A stretch of 64,000 nucleotides of DNA, from NCBI GenBank assembly GCA_036666555.1, contig JAVWVS010000010.1, forward strand, positions 1-64,000, in the 5' to 3' direction. The DNA comes from UMGS1251 sp036666555 (GTDB lineage Bacteria > Bacillota > Clostridia > Lachnospirales > Lachnospiraceae). Positions 8,960-17,829 of the stretch are shown one piece after another. A program made the translations under genes and the position numbers. Numbering within the stretch: position 1 is the first letter of the stretch; each line of letters begins with the position of its first letter. Below the pieces are notes generated by a model. The model searched no databases. It saw only the letters and a program-made list of their open reading frames with translations, and was not told the origin of the DNA.

Positions 8960-9511
8960 TTATTTTTCTAGTTTCTTAATTCCATTCCATTTCTGATCCT
9001 TTTCGGATATAATCAATTCCATTCCTTCTGGAATTGGCCATTCAATCCCTATGTCAGGATCATTCCATGCAATACCTCCTTCATCATTCGGATGATAGAA
9101 GTCCGTACATTTGTATGCAAATTCCGCTGTATCAGACAATACAACAAAACCATGTGCAAAATTTTTTGGAATAAAAAACTGTTTTCTATTTATTGCTGAA
9201 AGTGTAACGCCAAACCATTGACCATATGTCTTAGATTTTTTTCTTAAATCTACCGCTACATCAAACACTTCTCCACTTACCACTCTTACTAACTTATCTT
9301 GTGGAAAATTGCTTTGAAAATGCAATCCTCTTAAAACACCTTTTTTTGAACTTGATTGATTATCCTGTACAAATTTCATGTCTATTCCTGCTTCTTTATA
9401 ATCATTATAATTATATGTTTCCATAAAGTATCCTCGTTCATCTCCGAATACTGCTGGCTCAATTACCTTTAATCCTTCAATGTGACATGTTGTCACCTTT
9501 ATCTTACTCAT
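8960..9511 (-). CDS. rfbC: dTDP-4-dehydrorhamnose 3,5-epimerase
   Basis: Third step of dTDP-L-rhamnose synthesis, epimerising C3 and C5 of dTDP-4-keto-6-deoxyglucose. The length of 183 residues is normal for the RmlC cupin. GDERGYFMETYN and RGLHFQ (catalytic His region) are present, as is FAHGFVVLSD. The AGAGGT site precedes the ATG. It lies 15 bp after rfbA and 36 bp before the exporter permease, in the order rfbB-rfbA-rfbC. Confidence 0.95.
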   Translation of the reverse strand: MSKIKVTTCHIEGLKVIEPAVFGDERGYFMETYNYNDYKEAGIDMKFVQDNQSSSKKGVLRGLHFQSNFPQDKLVRVVSGEVFDVAVDLRKKSKTYGQWFGVTLSAINRKQFFIPKNFAHGFVVLSDTAEFAYKCTDFYHPNDEGGIAWNDPDIGIEWPIPEGMELIISEKDQKWNGIKKLEK

Positions 9512-9526
9512 GATATCTACCTCTTT

Positions 9527-10396
9527 CTATAAACCTTCCGCTATTTCAATTAAATATTGACCATATGCTGTTTTTAACAATGGCTGTGCCAACTGAATCA
9601 GCTGTTCTTTATTAATAAAGCCCCTTTTATAAGCAATTTCTTCAATGCATGAGATATATAATCCTTGACGTTTCTGAAATGCTGCCACAAAATCTGCTGC
9701 ATCTAATAATGCATCATGATTACCCGTATCTAACCATGCAAATCCTCTGCCCAATGTTTCTACCTGGAGCGTTCCTCTTCTCAAGTACTCATTGTTTACA
9801 CTGGTAATTTCAATTTCTCCTCTGGCCGAAGGCTGTACATTCTTTGCGATTTCCACCACTTCATTATCATAAAAATATAATCCCGGTACTGCGTAATTAG
9901 ACTTTGGATGTTCTGGTTTTTCCTCAATAGAAATCGCTTTCCCCATTTCATTAAATTCTACTACTCCGTATTCCTTTGGATCCCTTACATAATAGCCAAA
10001 AATAGTTGCCCCTTGTTCTCTTTCCGAAACTCTTCTTAAAATATTGGAAAAGCTTTGTCCATAAAAAATATTATCACCTAAAATGAGTGCAACTTTATCA
10101 TTCCCAATAAATTGTTCTCCAATAATAAACGCATCTGCCAAACCTCTTGGACTTTCCTGCACTGCATAAGACATTTTTAATCCTAAGGTTTCTCCATCTC
10201 CTAATAATTCTTTGAATACCGGCAAGTCTCTCGGTGTTGAAATTATGAGAATTTCCCTAATTCCTGCTAACATTAGGATTGATAATGGATAATAAATCAT
10301 TGGCTTATCATACACCGGCATAATTTGCTTGGATACCGCTTTTGTCAATGGATATAATCTTGTCCCTGAACCCCCTGCTAAAATAATTCCTTTCAT
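9527..10396 (-). CDS. rfbA: Glucose-1-phosphate thymidylyltransferase
   Basis: First step of dTDP-L-rhamnose synthesis: dTTP plus glucose-1-phosphate gives dTDP-glucose. It has 289 residues with the N-terminal LAGGSGTRLYPLTK nucleotide-binding signature, LGDNIFYG and IEEKPEHPKSNYA. The frame is open to 10426, but the ATG at 10396 follows AAGGAGG by seven bases and matches the family N-terminus. A 19-bp perfect hairpin (10420-10465) lies in the short spacer between rfbB and this gene, just upstream of the ribosome-binding site. Confidence 0.95.
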   Translation of the reverse strand: MKGIILAGGSGTRLYPLTKAVSKQIMPVYDKPMIYYPLSILMLAGIREILIISTPRDLPVFKELLGDGETLGLKMSYAVQESPRGLADAFIIGEQFIGNDKVALILGDNIFYGQSFSNILRRVSEREQGATIFGYYVRDPKEYGVVEFNEMGKAISIEEKPEHPKSNYAVPGLYFYDNEVVEIAKNVQPSARGEIEITSVNNEYLRRGTLQVETLGRGFAWLDTGNHDALLDAADFVAAFQKRQGLYISCIEEIAYKRGFINKEQLIQLAQPLLKTAYGQYLIEIAEGL

Positions 10397-10419
10397 CTTA
10401 TAACCTCCTTGATTTTCGC

Positions 10420-10465
10420 ATAACATTAACTAGCAGTACCTTTCGATACTGCTAGTTAATGTTAT
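10420..10465 (-). repeat. 19-bp perfect hairpin between rfbB and rfbA
   Basis: Arms 10420-10438 and 10447-10465 are exact reverse complements, with an 8-base loop. One arm includes the rfbB stop codon (10462-10464). In the transcribed direction there is no T-run after it, and the rfbA AAGGAGG begins about nine bases later, so it is not a standard terminator. It could stabilise or process the mRNA, or tune the rfbB:rfbA ratio. Confidence 0.7.
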
Positions 10466-11541
10466 ACTTGGTACATATCATTGTAATATTTTTGATAATC
10501 TCCACTTGTAACATTTGTCATCCACTCTTCATGTTCAAAAAACCACTTAATGGTGAGCCTAATCCCTTCCTCAAACATTGTTTCCGGGTACCAACCGATT
10601 TCTGCTTTTATTTTATCAGGTGCAATTGCATATCTTCTATCATGACCCTTTCTATCTTCCACATAAGTAATTAGGTTCTGACTTACTAACTCTTTCCGCG
10701 AATCATTTTGGGGCAACATTTCTTGAAGAGTCTTCAGTATAATATGAATGATCTCAATATTCTGCTTTTCATTGTGTCCACCAATATTATATGTTTCAAA
10801 AAGGCGACCTTTCTCTTGAACCATATCAATTCCTTTTGCATGATCTTCTACGTATAACCAATCACGAACATTCTTACCGTCACCATATACTGGCAATTCT
10901 TTTCCTTGAAGTGCATTATTGATAATTAATGGAATAAGCTTTTCCGGAAACTGATAAGGTCCGTAATTATTGCTACAATTTGTAATGTTGGCCGGAAATC
11001 TATAAGTATCCATATAAGACTTCACTAACATATCCGAAGATGCTTTACTTGCTGAATAGGGGCTATGTGGATCATATGGGGTCGTTTCATAAAAATAGTC
11101 TTCTTCATTCTCTAAGGAACCATACACTTCATCTGTTGAAACATGTAAAAATTTCTTATCGGGTCGAAAAGTTCCATCTTCCAATTCCCAAGCCGCCTTC
11201 GCTGCATTTAGCATGACCAAGGTTCCTAATACATTCGTCTTCACAAATACTTCTGGATTCTTAATACTCCGATCAACATGACTTTCCGCTGCAAAATGAA
11301 CTACTCTATCAATATCATAGTTTTCAAAAATCTCATGAATTGCTTCTGCGTTACAGATGTCCGCCTTTACAAATTTGTAGTTTTTTCTATCCTGTACTTG
11401 TATAAGATTCTCCAAATTCCCTGCATATGTCAAACAATCAACATTGATAATAGTGATTTCTTCATCATATTTCTTAAACATATACTGAATATAGTTTGAT
11501 CCAATAAATCCAGCTCCACCAGTTACTAAATATGTTCGCAT
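10462..11541 (-). CDS. rfbB: dTDP-glucose 4,6-dehydratase
   Basis: Second step of dTDP-L-rhamnose synthesis: NAD-dependent formation of dTDP-4-keto-6-deoxyglucose. It has 359 residues. GGAGFIGSN (residues 8-16) binds NAD; STDEVYG and YSASKASSD (Y-x3-K) form the catalytic region; NNYGPYQFPEKLIP is conserved in RmlB. The ATG follows GGAGG by about eight bases. It is the first gene of the rhamnose/export operon, about 34 bp downstream of a strong promoter's -10 element. Confidence 0.96.
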   Translation of the reverse strand: MRTYLVTGGAGFIGSNYIQYMFKKYDEEITIINVDCLTYAGNLENLIQVQDRKNYKFVKADICNAEAIHEIFENYDIDRVVHFAAESHVDRSIKNPEVFVKTNVLGTLVMLNAAKAAWELEDGTFRPDKKFLHVSTDEVYGSLENEEDYFYETTPYDPHSPYSASKASSDMLVKSYMDTYRFPANITNCSNNYGPYQFPEKLIPLIINNALQGKELPVYGDGKNVRDWLYVEDHAKGIDMVQEKGRLFETYNIGGHNEKQNIEIIHIILKTLQEMLPQNDSRKELVSQNLITYVEDRKGHDRRYAIAPDKIKAEIGWYPETMFEEGIRLTIKWFFEHEEWMTNVTSGDYQKYYNDMYQV

Positions 11542-11574
11542 ATTTTGTCCTCCAATATTTTATATATCTTGCAT

Positions 11575-11603
11575 ATTATATCATTACCTGCTGTCAGAAT
11601 CAA
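11575..11603 (-). promoter_or_regulatory. Strong promoter of the rhamnose/export operon
   Basis: On the minus strand, TTGATT (complement of 11598-11603), a 17-bp spacer and TATAAT (complement of 11575-11580), with TGA directly before the -10 making it extended. It lies in the 93-bp gap between the DUF2304 gene and rfbB and should start the rfbB-to-GerMN transcript. Confidence 0.75.
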
Positions 11604-11634
11604 CACAAGCTTTTTGCTTACTTCGTTTCTCTTT

Positions 11635-11979
11635 TTATTTGTTCTTTTCCTCTTGCTTTTCAAGTAATGCCAACTCCTGTGCAAGTTTTTTTATGCGAAT
11701 CGACATCCTTGATACCGCAACAGTTAACATAAAAATAATAACTAAGGAAAAACAAAAGCCAAAAAAGAAAAGCATATTAACCGGATCTGCAATTCCAACT
11801 AAATATGATATCCATGCAAAAATCCCTGGAAAGCAATCCAAAATCAGAATACTTACACCTACCATTAGCCATACTAGTGCATACCTTAGTTCTAATTGTT
11901 TTTTTCGAATCATATTTACCACAATCGATATTGCTAGTACTATTGCAAATGCAATAATAATTTGAATTTTTATGTCCAT
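11635..11979 (-). CDS. DUF2304 membrane protein (GacJ-like)
   Basis: A 114-residue protein with three predicted transmembrane segments (about 4-22, 34-52 and 63-87) and a charged C-terminal helix ending in KKLAQELALLEKQEEKNK. It fits the DUF2304 family. In streptococci, the DUF2304 protein GacJ partners the DPM-type glycosyltransferase GacI and boosts its activity; here the DPM-type gene is immediately upstream, 10 bp away. The frame is open to 12012, overlapping the upstream gene, but the ATG at 11979 after AGGGGGG is preferred. The likely role is a membrane partner in making an undecaprenyl-phosphate-linked sugar. Confidence 0.78.
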   Translation of the reverse strand: MDIKIQIIIAFAIVLAISIVVNMIRKKQLELRYALVWLMVGVSILILDCFPGIFAWISYLVGIADPVNMLFFFGFCFSLVIIFMLTVAVSRMSIRIKKLAQELALLEKQEEKNK

Positions 11980-11989
11980 AATTTCCCCC

Positions 11990-12682
11990 CTAATACTTTC
12001 TAATTCTTTCAATTAGAATTGCCAAACTAACTTTAACCATATAATATATGGACTTTTTCATAGATATGGAAGAAATTCCACCATTTCTTACACGCATAAC
12101 AACAGGAAGTTCCTCTACTTTTTTTCCTCTCCTTAAAACAGCTACAACACTCTCTGGTTCCGGATAATCTTTTGGATAGTCTTTCGCAAATAATGATATA
12201 ATATCACTATTAACCATTCTTAGCCCTGATGTGGGGTCGGTGATTTTTTTTCCTGTCAACATTTGAATCAAAGAAGTAAAATACTTGATTCCCATTCTTC
12301 TAGCACCTGATGATTGGAATCCTTCTTTTTCTATAAAACGTGATCCAATAACCATGTCAACTTGCCGCTCTAATAAATATAAGTACATCACACTTAAGAA
12401 ACTAGAATCATGTTGTCCATCACCGTCGATTTGAACCGCCACATCATAATTATTGTTGTCCGCATATAAATAGCCCGTTTGAACCGCCCCACCAATCCCC
12501 AAATTAATTGGTAAATTGACAACATTATAATTGTTTTCTTCGCATATTTTTCTGGTGTTATCTGTTGAACAGTCGTTGATGATTATATAATCAAAATCCG
12601 GTGCATTATAAACAATTTCTTTTATTGTTTTTTCTATGCTCTCTTCTTCATTATACGCTGGTATAATTATAAGCTTTTTCAT
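11990..12682 (-). CDS. DPM-type polyprenyl-phosphate glycosyltransferase (GacI/GtrB-like)
   Basis: A 230-residue GT2 enzyme that would transfer a sugar from a nucleotide donor to undecaprenyl phosphate at the inner face of the membrane. It has IIIPAYNEEESI at the N-terminus, NDCSTDNT, the metal-binding VQIDGDGQHD near residue 87 and SGLRMVNS. The C-terminal segment has no clear pair of transmembrane helices as in GtrB, matching short GacI-like enzymes that need a separate membrane partner, here the downstream DUF2304 gene. The sugar is unknown; GlcNAc would be expected by analogy with GacI. Confidence 0.85.
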   Translation of the reverse strand: MKKLIIIPAYNEEESIEKTIKEIVYNAPDFDYIIINDCSTDNTRKICEENNYNVVNLPINLGIGGAVQTGYLYADNNNYDVAVQIDGDGQHDSSFLSVMYLYLLERQVDMVIGSRFIEKEGFQSSGARRMGIKYFTSLIQMLTGKKITDPTSGLRMVNSDIISLFAKDYPKDYPEPESVVAVLRRGKKVEELPVVMRVRNGGISSISMKKSIYYMVKVSLAILIERIRKY

Positions 12683-12714
12683 ATTTTGCTCCTACAATCT
12701 TATTTAAAAAATTT

Positions 12715-15258
12715 TTATTGATAATTAATCTTATAGATATAGCAATTATTTTCTTCATATATTTTATCTAATTTAATATATTGGTTTTGAATATCTAATT
12801 CATCCACCGCTAGAATATAACTGGCATCCGTTTTTTTCAAATCTTTGTATGATAATTCGACCTTCATTATGTCTTGCGTTTGACCTATGTTAAAACTAGT
12901 ATCTTTGTCGGTAAACTCAAACATTACATGTGCATATCTATTATATATTTGCTCATACCTTTCATGATAGTCAAGTTTTTTCCAAAGTTCTAAATTAGGA
13001 TAAATATTAGTAGAATTGATAGTAGGGGCTCCACAAGCAATCAAATACCCAGATAACATAATACTATTTCCATATGCAATCCACTTTTCGTTTTTACTTT
13101 CATCTACAATTTTATTGATTTCATTTGCAACCGGTTTTGATGTTAATGAGTCCAATCCTTTAGATATCGGTCTTACATTTATACTTGTAGTTATAGAAAT
13201 ACCAATCATGCAATAACAAATAAAATTACGTAATTTTTCTGTTGTATTTATCATTATACAAGTACACAATATAGCAATAACAAAGCCTGACACTATCATC
13301 CATTTTAACGAGAGATATCCAGGAAAATACCTGTGGGAAATGAAAAGACATAAAATTGCCGTCGCACTTCCGAATAAAACGCCTGTTTTTATTGGCAGTT
13401 TTTTCATATTATAATATCGGGTCAAAAGTAACACAATGAAATAAATCTGAATCAATCCTATAATATCAATTAAACGATCAGGCGTTGTATAATTTAATAG
13501 TGTTACTTTACTAATAATCGAAGGTAAACCACAAGTTGAATATATTAAAAAGACTGTCGAAACAAGCAATAACCCCCCAGTTAAAATATCTTTTTTCTTT
13601 TCTTTCATCCAACAGTACAAGGTCATTAGAAATGGAATTGGAAATAGACTAAGAAAAACACTTGTCTCTGATGCATTGGCTATATCTTTACTTCCATATA
13701 AAAAAGACTGCACATAATAAAATATTTTTTGAAGACTAAACCCACCTGTGGAACTTCTTTTTCCAGGATATACCGTATTCATAATTGCTGTTACATATTC
13801 TATATTAAGTCTTAAATACGAAATAATAATAATTGCCGAAAATAATCCCGATAGCAAAATAACATACCACTCGAATTTTTTAAATTCTTTGATTTTAATC
13901 CAATTTTCATATATTATATAAGCCAAAAAGCAAATGGATACAAATCCCATAGGTACAATCCATGCAGGATATAAGGTCAATACATAATTGGCAAATGCAA
14001 TTGCTACCCCTAACCCAAGTATTATTTTTTTCTTTTTGCTATTTGACTGTATGAAATAATATGCACAAACAATTGAAGCTTGAGACCATAATAAGAAGCT
14101 GGGGAATCCCCACCACATAAAAAATGCAGAAAATATTTGCAAACTCGCACCCATTACGGAAATCAACTTATTTTGTTTGGAAATGATATACATCAATTCT
14201 AGCGCCACCATGAAACTAAGAATGATAGGTGCATACCAGCAAAAACTAAATGCGTACTCCGTACCGAGCATTGCATACATAAATTGAAATGGCGAGCGAC
14301 CAATTGTTTCAAACCCTAAATAAACACCATTTATTCCATTTAATGTTTTAGTACCTCTAGCGACTTGATTATATTTCCCGAATTTATGATCAAACGTTGC
14401 AGCTAATTGATTAGGTGTATTAACCAAAAATTCATCTGATCGTATTTTACGCACTTCGCCTACAAGAGGCTGTACAAATTCACTTCCCATTCCAGGCTGA
14501 ATTAATTCATCATATACTGCAAGTGAATCTCCATGGAATTTATTTAACACCAAAAAAAGCAAAATTACTCCCGCTAAAATCCAACGTTTTTTAAACATCC
14601 AATTATACATTTGTTTTATATCAAAAACAAAATGTAGGCTTATAAAGAAAAGTATAATTTCAAAAATTTCTGCTATATAAAATAATCTTCTAAGCGACAC
14701 ATTTTCCACTAAATTACTAAATGTGTTTTTAAAACTCAATCCCAATTTTTCATTCACAACTATATTTAATAAATCGAACTCTACATCTTTTTTATTTCCC
14801 AAATCAATTCTAAGAGAGCTAATATTTTTTTTATATAGTTTTAACGTAATAGATGTACTACCTTTTGTTGCATTTGTATAAAAAGAATTTTTTTCATTGT
14901 AATTATTCTTACCATCATTATAATATATGCCAGTTGAAATATCATCCTTTAATGGATTCTGAAAATAAATCACAACTTCCGATACGTCTATATCCGGCAA
15001 AGATATTTCCATCATTGGATCATCTGTCTCTGAAATAAAATGTTTTCCCTCTGTTTGATACCCCTTTATTTTAACATCTTTAAAACCTACAGATATTTCA
15101 TTACATTTTTTTTGAAAAAAATATTGTGAAATATCTTTTTTTGCACTTCCTTCATAAAAAAATGCGAGGATTAACGATACAATGCAACTTATAATTAACA
15201 CAATCACTATTTTTACAATGATTTTATTTTTATCCAATATACTCATTTGTTTTTTCAA
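12715..15258 (-). CDS. Large polytopic membrane protein, probable GT-C glycosyltransferase (GacL-like)
   Basis: An 847-residue protein with one transmembrane helix near residues 12-33, an extracytoplasmic region to about 195, then about a dozen further hydrophobic segments (to about 690) and a C-terminal extracytoplasmic domain. This is the layout of GT-C enzymes and YfhO-like proteins, which transfer sugars from polyprenyl phosphate to exported polymers. An acidic VYDELIQPG stretch lies in the first large loop after the second helix; GT-C enzymes usually use acidic loop residues for metal or catalysis. The start is a TTG at 15258, close behind GGGAGAGG; the ATG four codons in lacks a well-placed site. 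Its own promoter lies just upstream. Neighbours suggest it adds the side-chain sugar. Confidence 0.7.
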   Translation of the reverse strand: MKKQMSILDKNKIIVKIVIVLIISCIVSLILAFFYEGSAKKDISQYFFQKKCNEISVGFKDVKIKGYQTEGKHFISETDDPMMEISLPDIDVSEVVIYFQNPLKDDISTGIYYNDGKNNYNEKNSFYTNATKGSTSITLKLYKKNISSLRIDLGNKKDVEFDLLNIVVNEKLGLSFKNTFSNLVENVSLRRLFYIAEIFEIILFFISLHFVFDIKQMYNWMFKKRWILAGVILLFLVLNKFHGDSLAVYDELIQPGMGSEFVQPLVGEVRKIRSDEFLVNTPNQLAATFDHKFGKYNQVARGTKTLNGINGVYLGFETIGRSPFQFMYAMLGTEYAFSFCWYAPIILSFMVALELMYIISKQNKLISVMGASLQIFSAFFMWWGFPSFLLWSQASIVCAYYFIQSNSKKKKIILGLGVAIAFANYVLTLYPAWIVPMGFVSICFLAYIIYENWIKIKEFKKFEWYVILLSGLFSAIIIISYLRLNIEYVTAIMNTVYPGKRSSTGGFSLQKIFYYVQSFLYGSKDIANASETSVFLSLFPIPFLMTLYCWMKEKKKDILTGGLLLVSTVFLIYSTCGLPSIISKVTLLNYTTPDRLIDIIGLIQIYFIVLLLTRYYNMKKLPIKTGVLFGSATAILCLFISHRYFPGYLSLKWMIVSGFVIAILCTCIMINTTEKLRNFICYCMIGISITTSINVRPISKGLDSLTSKPVANEINKIVDESKNEKWIAYGNSIMLSGYLIACGAPTINSTNIYPNLELWKKLDYHERYEQIYNRYAHVMFEFTDKDTSFNIGQTQDIMKVELSYKDLKKTDASYILAVDELDIQNQYIKLDKIYEENNCYIYKINYQ

Positions 15259-15320
15259 GCTACCTCTCCCTTATATTGTACCATTTGATTATACTCTTCC
15301 AAATTTGAAAACCTATAATT

Positions 15321-15349
15321 ATTTTATCACGTCAAACAACAACTTTCAA
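15321..15349 (-). promoter_or_regulatory. Promoter upstream of the GT-C-like gene
   Basis: On the minus strand, TTGAAA (complement of 15344-15349), a 17-bp spacer and TAAAAT (complement of 15321-15326), with TGA before the -10. It starts immediately downstream of the flippase stop codon and would drive the GT-C/GT2/DUF2304 genes, independently of read-through. Confidence 0.6.
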
Positions 15350-16597
15350 TCAATGATTATTGCTCTTACATTTTTTCATATTAACGTATAATACGCTCAG
15401 CATCATAAGGATCAACAAGAATGTATATAAAATTAATACATAGCTCACCCCATTCATACCATATTTCTGTATAAATCCTTTCATAAAAAGAATACACACA
15501 AATAGTCCCAAGAAATTTACAACAAACAATTCTTTTAATTTTCTCAACACTATCAAAATATTCCACAAGAACCAAACAAACCCATTTAACGCAGTAAATA
15601 GCATGACCGGAATTAAAAGATACGAATATTTTCCAATCTGTTCTCCATAAAGGAAGGTCAACCCCCATTTTCCAAAAATTTTGCATCCTCCCAATGCAAC
15701 CAATGATATTACACACAAGACTACACTTGTTTTTAAAAACAATTTCCCAAAATCACGTTTTCTGTTTTCTGCATTATATATTGCAAATAACGTCAATAAT
15801 GGATTAAATACATACGTTGCTGCGACTTGCACAATTACTGCTGGTGTTGCAACTGTTGCATATATCCCCAAAATTTCTGTCCCACTATAATTCTCAAGTA
15901 ACTGTCGTGGAAACGTCATTCCTGCGGTACTCATCAATCCCGCTAGTGTGAGTGGCAAAAACTCAAATGTTAATTCTTTAAATCTTCGCACAGTTATATA
16001 AGGTTTAACGTCAGCAAACCCACGAACAAAATACATATCATATGTTAATATATAACCAATAGTTACGATTGCCATTCCAATTATACTTATATTAATACTA
16101 CTGGTAATTTTGAATAATAATGTAAAGCTAGATATTGATAGAATTCCACGAATGAAAAGTGATTTCCCACCAATATCCATTCTAGATTTTTTTTGTTCAA
16201 AACCGTGCAACAAATCCACCCATGCTTCTCCTAGTTTAAATACCATGAAAATGATGATACAACTACTTTTATATATGGAATATCCAAACATCTGCGTGTA
16301 TATAATACACAAAAAAAACGAAACTAGAGATGTGATAATTCGAAATGCCGAATATTCTCTATCTGTGATTCTATTTTTCACATCCGAAACTTGATATGGT
16401 CGAACATTAAAACACGCAATATTAAAAAATAGGTTTGTAATAGAAATCGCAAGTGATAAGTTTCCTGCATTGTTTAAGTCTGATGACAATCTTACGACAA
16501 CGAAAGTCAACAACCATTGGCATCCTAAGTATACAAATGATCCTAATGTATTCCATATCATGTTTTGCTTGATTGATTGTTTGTGTACGTTCTTCAT
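15350..16597 (-). CDS. Wzx-type flippase of the MOP family (GacK-like position)
   Basis: A 415-residue integral membrane protein with about 12 transmembrane helices, matching polysaccharide-biosynthesis flippases of the MATE/MOP superfamily. No catalytic motif is expected. Since the main polymer has an ABC exporter, a second transporter of this kind probably flips a lipid-linked monosaccharide (undecaprenyl-phosphate sugar) for side-chain addition, as proposed for GacK. It could instead flip a complete repeat unit in a Wzy-type pathway, but no recognisable Wzy polymerase is separate from the GT-C-like gene. The gene starts after a terminator that ends the upstream module. The start ATG follows AAAGGG. 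Confidence 0.82.
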   Translation of the reverse strand: MKNVHKQSIKQNMIWNTLGSFVYLGCQWLLTFVVVRLSSDLNNAGNLSLAISITNLFFNIACFNVRPYQVSDVKNRITDREYSAFRIITSLVSFFLCIIYTQMFGYSIYKSSCIIIFMVFKLGEAWVDLLHGFEQKKSRMDIGGKSLFIRGILSISSFTLLFKITSSINISIIGMAIVTIGYILTYDMYFVRGFADVKPYITVRRFKELTFEFLPLTLAGLMSTAGMTFPRQLLENYSGTEILGIYATVATPAVIVQVAATYVFNPLLTLFAIYNAENRKRDFGKLFLKTSVVLCVISLVALGGCKIFGKWGLTFLYGEQIGKYSYLLIPVMLFTALNGFVWFLWNILIVLRKLKELFVVNFLGLFVCILFMKGFIQKYGMNGVSYVLILYTFLLILMMLSVLYVNMKKCKSNNH

Positions 16598-16644
16598 TTT
16601 TTCCCTTTATACTACTCTCGTATTAGTCCTTATTCTTCAATAAC

Positions 16645-16673
16645 AAAAATAGGGCATCCAGTTTTGACACCCT
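16645..16673 (-). terminator. Intrinsic terminator after the 2-epimerase gene
   Basis: On the minus strand an 8-bp stem (AGGG core, two G-U pairs), a 7-base loop and then ATTTTTGTT. It lies 16 bp past the epimerase stop codon and separates the FucNAc-type module from the flippase and downstream genes. Confidence 0.7.
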
Positions 16674-16688
16674 CACTCTTATTATTCA

Positions 16689-17828
16689 TCATTTTTTCCA
16701 CACTATTTTATTAACAATTCCTGTATAACTTTGAATAATTTTCACTACTTTAACTGACACATTTTCATCTAAATAATTATAAACATTTGAGCCATAATCA
16801 CCGTTTTGATTTAATTTGACAGCAATCTCTACCGCCTGCAGAACTTGTTCTGTAGTAATACTTCCAATAATAAAACTTCCCTGATCTATAGCTTCAGGCC
16901 TTTCTGTACTTGTCCTGACGCACACAGCTGGGAACGGCATACTCTTAGAATTAAAATATGCACTTTCTTCTGGCAATGTACCACTATCAGAAACTACACA
17001 AAAGGCATTCATCTGCAGACAATTATAATCCGAAAATCCAAATGGTTTCAATGTCTGAACTAATGGATTGAATTGAAAATTTCTAGCTTCAATATATTTC
17101 TGACTTCGTGGATGTGTACTATATATAATCGGCATTTTATATTTTTCTGCCATAGCATTTATGGCATTCATCAGCTCGAAAAAATTGTTCTCATTATCAA
17201 TATTCTCTTCTCTATGTGCTGAAAGAAGAATATATTCTCCCTTTCTCAAACCACATGTCTCTAGTATTGTACTTTTCTTAATCTTTCCCATGTTTACAGA
17301 AAGTACTTCTGCCATAGGGGACCCTGTTACATATGTCCTTTCTTTTGCAGTACCTTCAGCATTCAAATATCTTCTTGCATGTTCACTATAACAAAGATTA
17401 ACATCTGAAATATGATCTACTATTCTTCGATTCGTTTCTTCCGGAAGATTTTCATCAAAACATCGATTTCCCGCTTCCATATGAAAAATTGGAATTTTTA
17501 ACCGTTTTGCAGCTATTGCCGATAATGCTGAATTAGTATCCCCCAAAATTAATAAAGCATCTGGTTTGATCTCAACCATAGCCTGGTAGCTTTTGGCAAT
17601 AATATTTCCTATCGTTTCCCCTAGATTTTTTCCAACTGTGCCTAGGTATCTGTCTGGTTGTCTTAGTTCTAAATCCTCAAAAAAGATTTCATTCAACGTA
17701 TAATCCCAGTTTTGTCCTGTATGCACTAACACTTGTTCAAAATAGATATCACATTTTTTTATCACCTCTGATAGTCGAATAATCTCAGGTCTTGTTCCAA
17801 TAATTGTCATTAATTTTAACTTTTTCAT
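16689..17828 (-). CDS. capG: UDP-sugar 2-epimerase, non-hydrolysing (CapG/FnlC-like)
   Basis: A 379-residue GT-B-fold epimerase of the WecB/CapG family. Motifs are TIIGTRPEIIRLS, VHTGQNWD, LGDTNSALSA, HMEAGNRCFDENLPEE and SAHREEN, covering the UDP-binding and catalytic regions. The NWD and NRCFDEN variants resemble FnlC/CapG, which convert UDP-2-acetamido-2,6-dideoxy-L-talose to UDP-L-FucNAc, more than plain UDP-GlcNAc 2-epimerases. The frame opens at 17843, but the ATG at 17828 fits the family N-terminus and follows GAGG. A decayed capF lies directly upstream, so the usual substrate may not be made here. Confidence 0.82.
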   Translation of the reverse strand: MKKLKLMTIIGTRPEIIRLSEVIKKCDIYFEQVLVHTGQNWDYTLNEIFFEDLELRQPDRYLGTVGKNLGETIGNIIAKSYQAMVEIKPDALLILGDTNSALSAIAAKRLKIPIFHMEAGNRCFDENLPEETNRRIVDHISDVNLCYSEHARRYLNAEGTAKERTYVTGSPMAEVLSVNMGKIKKSTILETCGLRKGEYILLSAHREENIDNENNFFELMNAINAMAEKYKMPIIYSTHPRSQKYIEARNFQFNPLVQTLKPFGFSDYNCLQMNAFCVVSDSGTLPEESAYFNSKSMPFPAVCVRTSTERPEAIDQGSFIIGSITTEQVLQAVEIAVKLNQNGDYGSNVYNYLDENVSVKVVKIIQSYTGIVNKIVWKK

Positions 17829-17829
17829 C

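Noticed and set aside
10420..10465. Hairpin as a rho-independent terminator of rfbB
   Set aside because: No T-run follows in the transcribed direction, and rfbA needs the same transcript.
15381..15716. Minus-strand open frame of 111 codons inside the flippase gene
   Set aside because: It is an out-of-frame shadow of the flippase, whose hydrophobic pattern and length are complete.
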